Source of the DNA: Chrysoperla carnea
Lineage: Eukaryota > Arthropoda > Insecta > Neuroptera > Chrysopidae
NCBI RefSeq assembly: GCF_905475395.1
Contig: NC_058337.1
Span: 139,135,172-139,199,171 of the forward strand
Length of the DNA stretch: 64,000 bases
Direction of reading: 5' to 3'
The position numbers and the translations under genes were made by a program. Shown here piece after piece: positions 41,603 to 50,117 of the stretch. How positions within the stretch are numbered: position 1 is the stretch's first letter; every line of letters starts with the position of its first letter. The notes below the pieces were generated by a model. It worked only from the letters and a program-made list of their open reading frames with translations, made no database searches and was not told where the DNA came from.

Positions 41603-41934
41603 GTCTGTCAGATATTTCGTGTAAGTACGATTTCTCCATTTGCCCAATTTTGTAAATTAGTATCACAAAGGATTGCAAATTGGTTTAAAGCCATCGCCCA
41701 ATTCTTAATAGGCATTGTCCATTTTTTAGATGCATTTGTCAATGCCAAAAAGATTATTTTCTGAATCGATTTATCATCTGGAAACACTACTTTATTTTTA
41801 ATAATTTTACCAATTTGACGGTTAGTGCCTTCAATAGCATTAGTAGTATAAATCGCCTTTCTGATGTCTTCCGGAAAGCTAAAAAATGGAGCGATACCAG
41901 ACCAATTGCGTTGCCAAATATCAAAAATAACTCA
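41603..41934 (-). mobile_element. IS256-variant transposase C-terminal remnant
   Basis: On the minus strand this reads as the C-terminal end of an IS256 transposase ([30 protein letters not shown]), preceded by an [17 protein letters not shown] segment that carries the catalytic Glu. The end sequence differs from the 37 kb copy. It truncates the toxin gene on its left and abuts a different IS256 copy on its right. Confidence 0.7.
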
Positions 41935-43555
41935 TCAATACCTAATGCAACATATACTGATTTATTGATAATACGTTTATCCTGACGTATAGCAAGAATC
42001 ATTAAGGTACTGACAATTTAATAGTATTAAAAACAGCATCATAGAATGTTTTAAAATCTCCTACAACTTTCCTAATTTTATTTTTTATCTTAAACCAGTA
42101 ATGCTCTATAGGATTCAAATCAGGCGAGAAAGTTGGTAAAAACAGTATGCTACAACCAACGGATTCGATTAACTCCTTAACTTTAGAATTTTTCTGAAAA
42201 TTAATGTTATCCATAATGAGGGTTTGCCCAGGTTGTAATTCTGTAATTAATACATCCCTAATATAAGTTTTAAAGACCTCTGTATTACAATTAAATTCAA
42301 ATATCATAGGAGCAATAAGATTGCCATTACAAAGACCAGCTATCATAGTTATTCTCAATTTATGTTGATATACCTTTGCTCCATAACATCTTTGTCCTAT
42401 AATACTCCATCCATACTCTTTGCAAACATTATCCTCTATTCCAGATTAATCAAGATATACTAATTTATTTTTTTTAATGGTTTTTATCTTTGCAATAAAT
42501 TCATTTCTTAATTCAATATATCTTTTCGGATGATAATATGTTTTTTTTATAGCTATAACCAAGCTTTCTGATTTGTCTTAAAATAGTTACAGATGAAATA
42601 TTGCCCCATTGCTTTGCTAAATCCTTTGATGTTTAATTCATATTAGCTTTGAAAAATTCTTTAAAAGATTCTGAATCTTTGATCTTATGACTATGACCTC
42701 TCTGATAACCAGTCGCTGCCTTGTAAAGTACCTTGCTTATCCTTTAATTTTTTCCATTTATATATAGTATCACGACTTACATTAAATAATTTACTTACCT
42801 TACTTATTCGTATTCCTGCTTCTACAGCTTTTATAACTCCTAGTCTTAGTTCTATTGCATATGCTCGTGCCATATCTCTTTATATATTTATTAATAATTG
42901 CTTAGTATAACATGATACTTTCATTTTGTCAGTACCTTAATGATTCCTGCTATACTTTTACTATTAAACAATCAAAAAACACCATAGCATATACTGAGTC
43001 CAGTGGACGACTCTGCCATAGCTTAACATCCTCAATTATATCATCAGTAATTTGACTAATTAAGCTCTCACTAATATCAGCTCCATACAATTCTTGCAGT
43101 TGAATCTTTATATCTGATAAGCTCATGCCTTTAGCGTATAATGATAGCACTTTGTCATCAAATCCATCAAACCTTCTTTGACGCTTTGCTATTAATGCTG
43201 GTTCAAAACTACTATTCCTATCCCTTGGTACTTCAATCTCAACAGCACCATTCTTTGTCATGAGGTTCTTTACATTATAACCATTACGCGAATTCTCAAT
43301 ATCACTCTGACTATATTTGCTATATCCTAAATGATTATTCATCTCTGACTGCAATGCCTTCTCTACAAGACGCTTAGTTAACTGTTTTAATAAACCATCT
43401 TCTTTAAATAAAGTTGATATATCTGTATCATTATTGATCAATAAATCTATGGCTTGATTCATTGCTTCATTTTGTTTTTGAGTCATATTAATTTTTCCTT
43501 AAGTTATAATGTTCTTTAAATAACCTTTGAGAAATTTACACACTTATTTGGCCAG
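41935..43555 (-). mobile_element. IS256 copy interrupted by an IS630 element
   Basis: The right part (42953-43486 coding, MTQKQNEAMNQAIDLLINND start, end CCAAATAAGTGTGTAAATTT near 43555) gives the complete N-terminal half of the transposase that is truncated at 37-38 kb. The left part is only about 55 bp (41935-41989), matching codons RQDKRIINKSVYVALGID, and is then replaced by the remnant described separately. Between the two parts lies the IS630 insertion 41990-42952. Confidence 0.8.
41990..42952 (-). mobile_element. IS630-family element with terminal inverted repeats, degraded
   Basis: Ends TAGCAAGAATCATTAAGGTA and, inverted, TAGCAGGAATCATTAAGGTA followed by CTGACA, flanked by a duplicated TA, the IS630 target. 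The interrupted IS256 reads GACGTACTTT in its intact copy and GACGTA[IS]TACTTT here. The transposase is broken: N-terminal helix-turn-helix at 42691-42873 (VIKAVEAGIRISKVSKLFNV) and DDE part at 42002-42358 (LIMDNINFQKNSKVKEL, PTFSPDLNPIEHYWFKIK), with frame breaks between. A different subtype from 27.2-28.2 kb. Confidence 0.88.
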
Positions 43556-43583
43556 AGCCAGGGACCACTTTATTTAAAATTTT

Positions 43584-44754
43584 TTATGTCATATTACCTC
43601 CAGATTTATAGTTATTAATACGATAACTTTTACCTGTGATGTTTAGTATATGTGCATGATGTACTACTCGATCAATAATTGCATGAGTTAATAACTCATC
43701 AGCAAATATTTCATTCCATCTTTCAAAATCCTTGTTTGTGGTGATAATGGTAGATTTATTTTCATATCGTTTAGCAATAATATTAAAAAAATCATCTACT
43801 GAATGTTTGGGTAATTGCTTAAAACCTAACTCATCAAGAATTAATAAGTCAAATGATAAGAGTAATTTAACCTTTTTGTGATAGCTATTATCTGCTCTTG
43901 CAATATGTAAATTATAAAGCATATCCGAGACCGTAGTAAAATATACAGAGTATTCTCGTGTTAAAGCTTTTAATGCTAATCCAATAGCAAGATGAGTTTT
44001 GCCAGTTCCAGAATTACCTATGAATATGACATTACTCTTAGAATTAATATAATCACAAGTAGATAAATCACTTATTACTTTGGTATCAACACTTGGTTGG
44101 AATTGAAAATCAAAGTCTTCTAAATTTTTAGTGACCGGTAATTTAGCAGCACTTTCACGACGACGGTAATTATTATCTTTACGGTGAGATTTTTCATCTT
44201 CACATAATAGTGAAAGCAATTCTTTAAATCCTAGTTTATTATTTTCCAATGTTTTGAATCCATGTTTTACAACTTTGATCAAACACTACTTCATAATAAT
44301 CAAGGCGACTATAGCTTAAACGCATATTAAATACATATGCTTTAACTCTACGCCCTTGGGCATTATACTGTAAGCCTTTGTCACCAAAATCTACTTGTGC
44401 TTCCTCTCCTGCTACAGTATGAAACCGAATGCAACTGTTATTCTGAATCTTATATTTTTTGATATAACGGGTTAGTGAACCATAACTATTTGGATAACCT
44501 TGAATTTTTAACTCTTCAAAAATTCTTATGTAACTAAGATTCTTTTCTAGTAACTCAATTATTTGTTCGTGCCAAGAATCCAGTGCTGAAGATCGTTCAT
44601 AGGGTGCAGGATATTCTGTACCAGACTCTACATAACGGTTTACTATTTTTCTTACTGTTTTACGGTCTATCCTTGTTAGTTTGGCAATATTTCTTTGACT
44701 GTTGCCTTGCTTATAAAGGGTGATAATTGTTGTGTACATATTTATTCTTATCAT
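43584..44754 (-). mobile_element. IS21-family remnant: istA fragment and istB
   Basis: 44239-44754 is the N-terminal part of IstA (GNSQRNIAKLTRIDRKTVRK helix-turn-helix, GEEAQVDFGDKG with the first DDE Asp). 43584-44282 is IstB, the ATP-binding helper, with Walker A IFIGNSGTGKTH and Walker B LLILDELGF, apparently complete at the C-terminus. The IstA frame ends with SCKTWIQNIGK overlapping the IstB start by 44 bp, so most of IstA, including the remaining catalytic residues, is deleted. The IS cannot transpose. Confidence 0.88.
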
Positions 44755-44833
44755 TGTATCACTAGATATTTATTTTAATTAATTATCTAGTGAATATTGC
44801 ACATTATAACCTTGTTAGGTTACACCAAATTCT

Positions 44834-45063
44834 TTGGTCCCTTTTTCGTGCAATTTACTGGTCCCTTTTACTTTAGCAATGACAGCTAATTATAAAGGTT
44901 ACGGGATATTGCGGTTATTTAAATGTTTACTTTTACAATTTATGGAAGACTTATCTGACCGGGAATTAGAACGTTATTTAGCTGATAGTAATGCTGGTAA
45001 ATGGTTTTGTGATTTTGCTCTTACAACCTGAATTCTGGATTAGCTAATTTTGAGATATAGCAG
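44834..45063 (+). pseudogene. IS5-like transposase N-terminal fragment at the border
   Basis: A 65-codon frame with KGYGILRLFKCLLLQFMEDL, SDRELERYLADSNAGKWFCD, which matches the N-terminal dimer region of IS5-type transposases. The frame ends at 45031 (TGA), and the recognisable bacterial protein stops there. 45031-45063 has no clear identity. The host repeat terminus begins at 45064. Confidence 0.7.
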
Positions 45064-46384
45064 AGTAGTATAGTCAGGTCACTTTCAGCGCAGATGGATG
45101 GTACACTTTTCCAAAAAGGGCAAACCTAGGTGAATGTTGGAAACCTCGGTTGAATGCGAAGTTGGAGGGGATAGATGACGTCATTGACCAATAGTAGCGC
45201 TGTAAAAATCAAGATGGCGTTGGTAGGTGTGGTGGGGCGTGGCTGACAGAGCGTTAGTGTGTTTCTTGGTGGAAGTGGGGCTTAAAGTGGTGGGCGTGGT
45301 TGACAGGAGTGTTTCTTGGAAGTGGGGGTTAAAGGGGTGGGAATTGGACGTTAGATGAGATAATCGAGCCCACTTTCAGCCCAAAAGAATGGTACACTTT
45401 TCCAAAAAGGGCAAACCTAGGTGAATGTTGAAAACCTCGGCATTGACCAATAGTAAATCAAGATGGCGTTGGGAGGTGTGGTGGGGGGAAGGAATGGCTG
45501 CCTAAGCATTGATTACGTCATTGGCTTTAACCAATAGTGGCGGAGAGTGAACAGGGTGCGGGACGTAAGGGCAAACCTAGGTGAATGTTGGAAACCTCGG
45601 TTGAATGCGAAGTTGGAGGGGATAGATGACGTCATTGACCAATAGTAGCGCTGTAAAAATCAAGATGGCGTTGGGAGGTGTGGTGGGGGTGAGGGATGAC
45701 ATAAACGGGGCTTGACCAATAGTGGTGGGGAGTGAACGGGGGGCGGGACGTTGACATCATGTACGTTTTGGCCCAGTTGGATGGTACACTTTTCCAAAAA
45801 GGGCAAACCTAGGTGAATGTTGGAAACCTCGTCATTGACCAATAGAAAATCAAGATGGCGTCGGGAGGTGTGGTGTTGGGGAATAATAGCTGCCTAAGCA
45901 TTGATGACATCATTGGCTTTGACCAATAGTGGCGGAGAGTGAACGGGGGGCGGGACGTTGACATTAGTCAGCAATTCTCAAGAATATGTTGAAATAGATT
46001 TGACCTTGAAAAATATGATATCATCATCCTGTTACAAGTTCAAACTTGTTTGAAATAATTTTACACGTGACCGGATGTTAATTTTTTTTTTTTTTTTTTT
46101 TTTTTTTATTGAGTCAGCGATGTAATATGACACTTGAAATTTACATAATAAAAATACATGTTCAAACTTGTTTGAATGGACTTTGATCTTAAAATAATTT
46201 TACACGTGTCAGCTATTCTCAAGAATATGTTGAAATAGATTTGACCTTGAAAAATATGATATCATCATCCTGCTACAAGTTCAAACTTGTTTGAATAAAA
46301 ATACATGTTCAAACTTGTTTGAACATGTTTAAACTTGTTTGAATCGCATTAGATCTTAAAATAATTTTACACGTGTTATGAGAT
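45064..46384 (+). repeat. Polinton terminal inverted repeat (ORF A end)
   Basis: Begins AGTAGTATAGTCAGGTCACT, a diverged form of the terminus AGTAGAAGAGTCATGTAC seen at 48653 and inverted at 2784. The outer module (45087-45960) has recurrent GGATGGTACACTTTTCC, GGGCAAACCTAGGTGAATG, TGACGTCATTGACCAATAG and AATCAAGATGGCG blocks. The inner module (45965-46380) has CAAACTTGTTTGAA, TATGATATCATCATC and CACGTG palindromes. A poly-T tract lies at about 46081-46108. Short frames through the repeats are not genes. Confidence 0.75.
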
Positions 46385-46394
46385 TAGATAATAA

Positions 46395-46475
46395 TTTCTG
46401 CTGGTGGGGGATTTTTGGAGTGGTGGTAATCATATAAAAAAGGCGCTCGACATTACGGTAATATCAGTTTTCATT
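46395..46475 (+). promoter_or_regulatory. TATA + initiator promoter of ORF A
   Basis: GGAGTGGTGGTAATCA is followed by TATAAAAAAGGCGC (about 46433) and, near 30 bp downstream, TATCAGTTTTC, which fits the arthropod initiator TCAGT. The ATG of ORF A is 33 bp further on. The same layout (AGTGGTGGTAAT, GATATAAAAAGGTGC, ACATCAGTTTT) precedes the second ORF A copy near 62.6 kb. Conservation of spacing between copies supports real promoter function. Confidence 0.72.
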
Positions 46476-46498
46476 AAATTTTCATAATATTAATCAAA

Positions 46499-46861
46499 AT
46501 GAATAGAGCAGAATTAAAATTATTAGATAGTTGTTTAGTGCGACCATGCATAAAAATGGACGACTTGCCACTGAAAAAAAAATTAAAAATACTAAAAATG
46601 GAGCGGATTCTAACGATACATGGGCCATCAATAAAAGTTTTACTGGATATAAGCCTAGATGGTACAGAAAACGAGGGGGTTTTTCTACCATCTAGGTTTG
46701 CAGTGTTGACGGACAACATGATTAAATTATTTAACACAAAACCGGGGTATTTGAGGGTGGAGGAGAAAATTGGAAGAAGTCACCAACTGAGACTGCGCCT
46801 ATTCGAAGACGATGGTGATGATGATGATGATGACTATGTTCAAGAACATAATAATTTTTAA
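46499..46861 (+). CDS. ORF A, unknown Polinton-associated protein
   Basis: 120 residues starting MNRAELKLLDSCLVRPCIKM. The middle is basic and helical (LPLKKKLKILKMERILTIHG), then FLPSRFAVLTDNMIKLF and LRVEEKIGRSHQLRLRLFED, ending in an acidic tail of aspartates. There is no intron. A diverged copy at 62152-62522 keeps LDSCL-RPC, the LK(M/L)ER segment, VFLP-x-R/H-F, GYLRVE-KIGRSHQL-LRLFEDD, so the protein was under selection. Basic body plus acidic tail would suit a nucleic-acid or nucleoprotein role, but no family is recognised. First gene inside the terminal repeat. Confidence 0.7.
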   Translation: MNRAELKLLDSCLVRPCIKMDDLPLKKKLKILKMERILTIHGPSIKVLLDISLDGTENEGVFLPSRFAVLTDNMIKLFNTKPGYLRVEEKIGRSHQLRLRLFEDDGDDDDDDYVQEHNNF

Positions 46862-46985
46862 CAAATCATTCCTATATTGAATTTTATTACTGCAAGATAT
46901 GTATATTTTATTGTTATTGTTATAAAAAAATTGTAAAGTTTATGTTTTTGATATTTAAAAAAAAAAAAATAATACTAAATAAATT

Positions 46986-47658
46986 ATGGATATTTTTGTA
47001 AAAAATGGTGTTTATTTTAATTCATTACAATTATGGGGTACAATGTCGCTACAAAATCATATTGATCTGTTTCAAAATTCGGAGATGATTTACCCAGAAT
47101 ATTTTAATGTGAGTATTGTTTGATAAGATCTGTTTAGAAAATTGTAGCCAAATATTTTTATAGATGGAATTTTATCAACTTATGGAGGCATGTCGTTGGA
47201 GTATACCTACAAAGTTAATCGACACATTACGGTATTCTTATTTAGAAGTTGATGATTGCTTTCATATTGCTGCATTTATAGTAAGAAATTGTTTGGATGC
47301 AATCTTTTTTGTAAATTATGCGAAAAAGTTCAACTACTTTAAAAGAGATTTCAATCAGTTTGAAATATTACTTAATGAATGTTGTGATGATCTTACTCAT
47401 GGAAGTAACTTGAGAAAAAATTGGGGTACATACGATATCCGCCGAAAACAATGGATTGGTGATAGTGCTAGACATGATGAGAGAATGTTTTTATGGTATG
47501 AACAAATAGATCCTAAAATTCTCTGTAGAATGCTATACCAACAAATGGATGGTGGAAATATACCGAAATGGTTCGAGCCATGGATATGTGCTACAAATTG
47601 TAATGAAATAGACAGATGTGATTGTGGAAGAAATAGTGATGATCATGATTGTATATAG
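46986..47658 (+). CDS. ORF B, unknown two-exon gene
   Basis: Exon 1 46986-47108 (MDIFVKNGVYFNSLQLWGTM ... EMIYPEYFN), GT-AG intron 47109-47163 (GTGAGTATTG ... TTTTTATAG), exon 2 47164-47658. The 205-residue product is helical, with many aromatic residues (FYQLMEACRWSIPTKLIDTL, NCLDAIFFVNYAKKFNYFKR) and a cysteine-rich C-terminus (WICATNCNEIDRCDCGRNSD) that may bind zinc. Exon 1 joins in phase 0 and is too short for standard ORF calling. No family is recognised. It lies 125 bp after ORF A on the same strand and could share its promoter. Polyadenylation-like AATAAA signals follow. Confidence 0.65.
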
Positions 47659-48063
47659 AAATAAAAACATGAATATAATTGTCTATGATAAGGTTTTTTT
47701 TTAAAAATGTGTTTGTATTTACAATAAAAAACACCTATAATTTAATTAATCATTGTTGTGTTTTATCTATGAAATGACCTCACCACCTTATTTTCAGGTT
47801 ATAAATACACCTTGTTTGTGATAATTATATTCGCACCATCAAGTAATTTTGAGTAATAAACATGAATCAAAAAACATTTGTATTACAACAATATTTTTAT
47901 ATTGTTTTGTGTTAGTTAAAAATTGCTTCAATAAAATTTCATGAACCTAGTCTAATATATATTCATATTAAAAAATACATTTTTTTAAACACAAATATGT
48001 TCACAAAAGCGGTCCACTATGGCAAAATTTTTTTGTTACAAGTATGTTCACAAAAACTTTCCA
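47659..48063. other. Gene-free AT-rich spacer, start of long inverted repeat
   Basis: No coding sequence. From 47807 on, the sequence is the inverted counterpart of the window end (position x pairs with 111807 minus x). It includes a GTCCACTATGGCAAAATTTT / ACAAGTATGTTCACAAAAAC block that recurs at 59520, 61840 and 63750. Confidence 0.8.
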
Positions 48064-48282
48064 CTATAAAAGGAGACTTTTTTTATCAATATATGAATCA
48101 TGTAAAGAGTCGAACCCTAACCACCTGACTTTAACGTTAGATCCATGTTTAGCTAAGACCTTTTCCACTAAATAAATGTTTGGATCGTGAACTTTTTGTA
48201 ATTCTTCAGCATAGAAACCACCCTTTATATCTTCGTTGTTGTAATCCTTCAATAAATATGTTCTTGGGTTTGTAAGTTTCAC
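48064..48282 (-). pseudogene. Integrase C-terminal chromodomain tail (copy 1)
   Basis: 72 codons reading NPRTYLLKDYNNEDIKGGFY AEELQKVHDPNIYLVEKVLA, KHGSNVKVRWLGFDSLHDSY IDK. This is the C-terminal end, including the chromodomain (YLVEKVL ... KWLGFD), of the retrovirus-type integrase encoded by Polintons and relatives. The catalytic DDE core is not next to it. An acceptor-like AG lies just upstream of EIFTIHEV, so it may be a last exon. Two further full-length relatives are at 61612 and 63525, and a deleted one at 59520-59670. Confidence 0.72.
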
Positions 48283-48652
48283 CTCGTGAATGGTGAATAT
48301 TTCTGGTAACTACTCCGATTTTATAAGTTTTTGTTAAAAACTACTCCGATTTTATAAGTTTTTTAACAAAATTGATTTGATAACTGCTTCAATACTCTGA
48401 TTTTTTCAATTTTTTTAATAAAATTGTTTTTATATCTGCTTTAATACTCTGATTTCTCAGTTCATATCTGGTTCATATCCAAATCTAACGGGACAGGAGA
48501 AAGAGAATTCTCAAGAATATGTTGAAATAGATAACATCTAACCTTGAAAAATATTGTAATTTGACACTTTAAATATACATGATAAAATTCAAGACACGTG
48601 ACCGGATGTTTATTTTCTTTTTTTATGTTGAAATAGATAACATCTAACAGTA
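48283..48652. repeat. Long inverted repeat arm and inner terminal-repeat module
   Basis: 48283-48500 contains a twofold repeat of ACTACTCCGATTTTATAAG and related TGATTT blocks. 48505-48652 is the CACGTGACCGGATG / GAAATAGATAACATC part of the inner module. The arm pairs with about 63155-63524. At 48652 the expected CTAACCTTGAAAA continuation is cut and a new terminus AGTAGAAGAGTC follows. Confidence 0.75.
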
Positions 48653-49989
48653 GAAGAGTCATGTACCTTTCAGCACAGTTGGATGGTACACTTTTCCAAA
48701 AAGGGCAAACCTAGGTGAATGTTGGAAACCTCGGAAGTTGGAGGGGATAGATGACGTCATTGACCAATAGTAAATCAAGATGGCGTTGGGAGGTGTGGTG
48801 GGGCGTGGCTGACAGAGCGTTAGTGTGTTTCTTGGCGGAAGTGGGGCTTAAAGTGGTGGGCGTGGTTTTGGAAGTGGGGGTTAAAGGGGGCGGGAATTGG
48901 ACGTTAGATAATCGAGCCCACTTTCAGCCCAGTTGGATGGTACACTTTTCCAAAAAGGGCAAACCTCGGTTGAATGCGAAGTTGGAGGGGGGGACGTCAT
49001 TGGCTTTGACCAATAGTAGCGCTGTAAAAATCAAGATGGCGTTGGGAGGTGTGGTGGGGTGAGGAATGGCTAAACGGGGGGTTGGCTTTAACCAATAGTG
49101 GCGGAGAGTGAACAGGGGGCGGGACGTAAGGGCAAACCTAGGTGAATGTTGGAAACCTCGGCATTGGCCAATAGTAAATTAAGATGGCGTCGGGAGGTGT
49201 GGTGGAGGAGAATAATGGCTGCCTAAGCATTGATAACGTCATTGGCTTTAACCAATAGTGGCGGAGAGTGAACGGGGGGCGGGACGTTGACATTAGTCAG
49301 CAATTTTCAAGAATATGTTAATTTGACCTTGAAAAATATTGTAATTTGACACTTTAAATATACATGATAAAATTCAAAACACGTGACCGGATGTTAATAT
49401 TTTTTTATGATTAAGCAATGTAATATGACACTTGAAATTTACATAATAAAAATACATGTTCAAACTTGTTTGAATGGACTTTGATCTTAAAATAATTTTA
49501 CACGTGTCAGCTATTCTCAAGAATATGTTGAAATAGATTTGACCTTGAAAAATATGATATCATCATCCTGTTACAAGTTCAAACTTGTTTGAAATAATTT
49601 TACATGTGTCAAAACACGTGACCGATTGTTAATTTTTTTTTTTATGATTAAGCAATGTAATATGACACTTGAACGTGTTAGATAATAATTTGCAAATCTG
49701 AATTCCAAGAAAAGAATATTATGAGTCTGCAATTTTCAAGAATATGTTGAAATAGATATCATCTAACCTTGAAAAATATTGTAATTTGACACTTTAAGTA
49801 TACATGATAAAATTCAAGATACGTGACCGGATGTTAATATTTTTTTATGATTAAGCAATGTAATATGACACTTGAAATTTACATAATAAAAATACATGTT
49901 CAAACTTGTTTGAACTTGTTTAAACTTGTCTGAATTCCAAGAAAAAATAATTAGTTTGAATTACGATTATAAAAATATCAAATTACAAC
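48653..49989 (+). repeat. Polinton terminal inverted repeat (polymerase end)
   Basis: Terminus AGTAGAAGAGTCATGTACC, then outer module 48672-49290 with TGACGTCATTGACCAATAG, AATCAAGATGGCG and GGGCGTGGC boxes, then inner module 49290-49980. It is an inverted copy of 1500-2784 and parallel to 45064-46384, so all three are one repeat family about 1.3 kb long. It appears inserted within the inner module of the preceding unit. Short frames here are not genes. Confidence 0.78.
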
Positions 49990-49994
49990 TTTTT

Positions 49995-50045
49995 TTAGTG
50001 GTGGGGATAATGCTATAAAAAGTGATGTACGTAGCTGTTGAAGTA
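49995..50045 (+). promoter_or_regulatory. Core promoter of the polymerase gene (right copy)
   Basis: TTAGTGGTGGGGATAATG is followed by CTATAAAAAGTGATG (TATA at 50014). About 30 bp downstream lies AGCTGTTGAAGTATC as a probable start region; a TCAGTTAG occurs further on at 50070. The ATG is now 4.7 kb downstream because of the retrotransposon in the leader, which probably prevents normal expression. Confidence 0.6.
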
Positions 50046-50117
50046 TCTCTTTTGAAATTCACCTTTGCTTCAGTTAGTTTTTTCCGCATATATTTTTTAC
50101 GTTATTTTTATTATTAT

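Noticed and set aside
48751..49062. 103-codon frame in the right terminal repeat
   Set aside because: Repeat read-through containing the [12 protein letters not shown] string from GTACACTTTTCCAAAAAGGG units.
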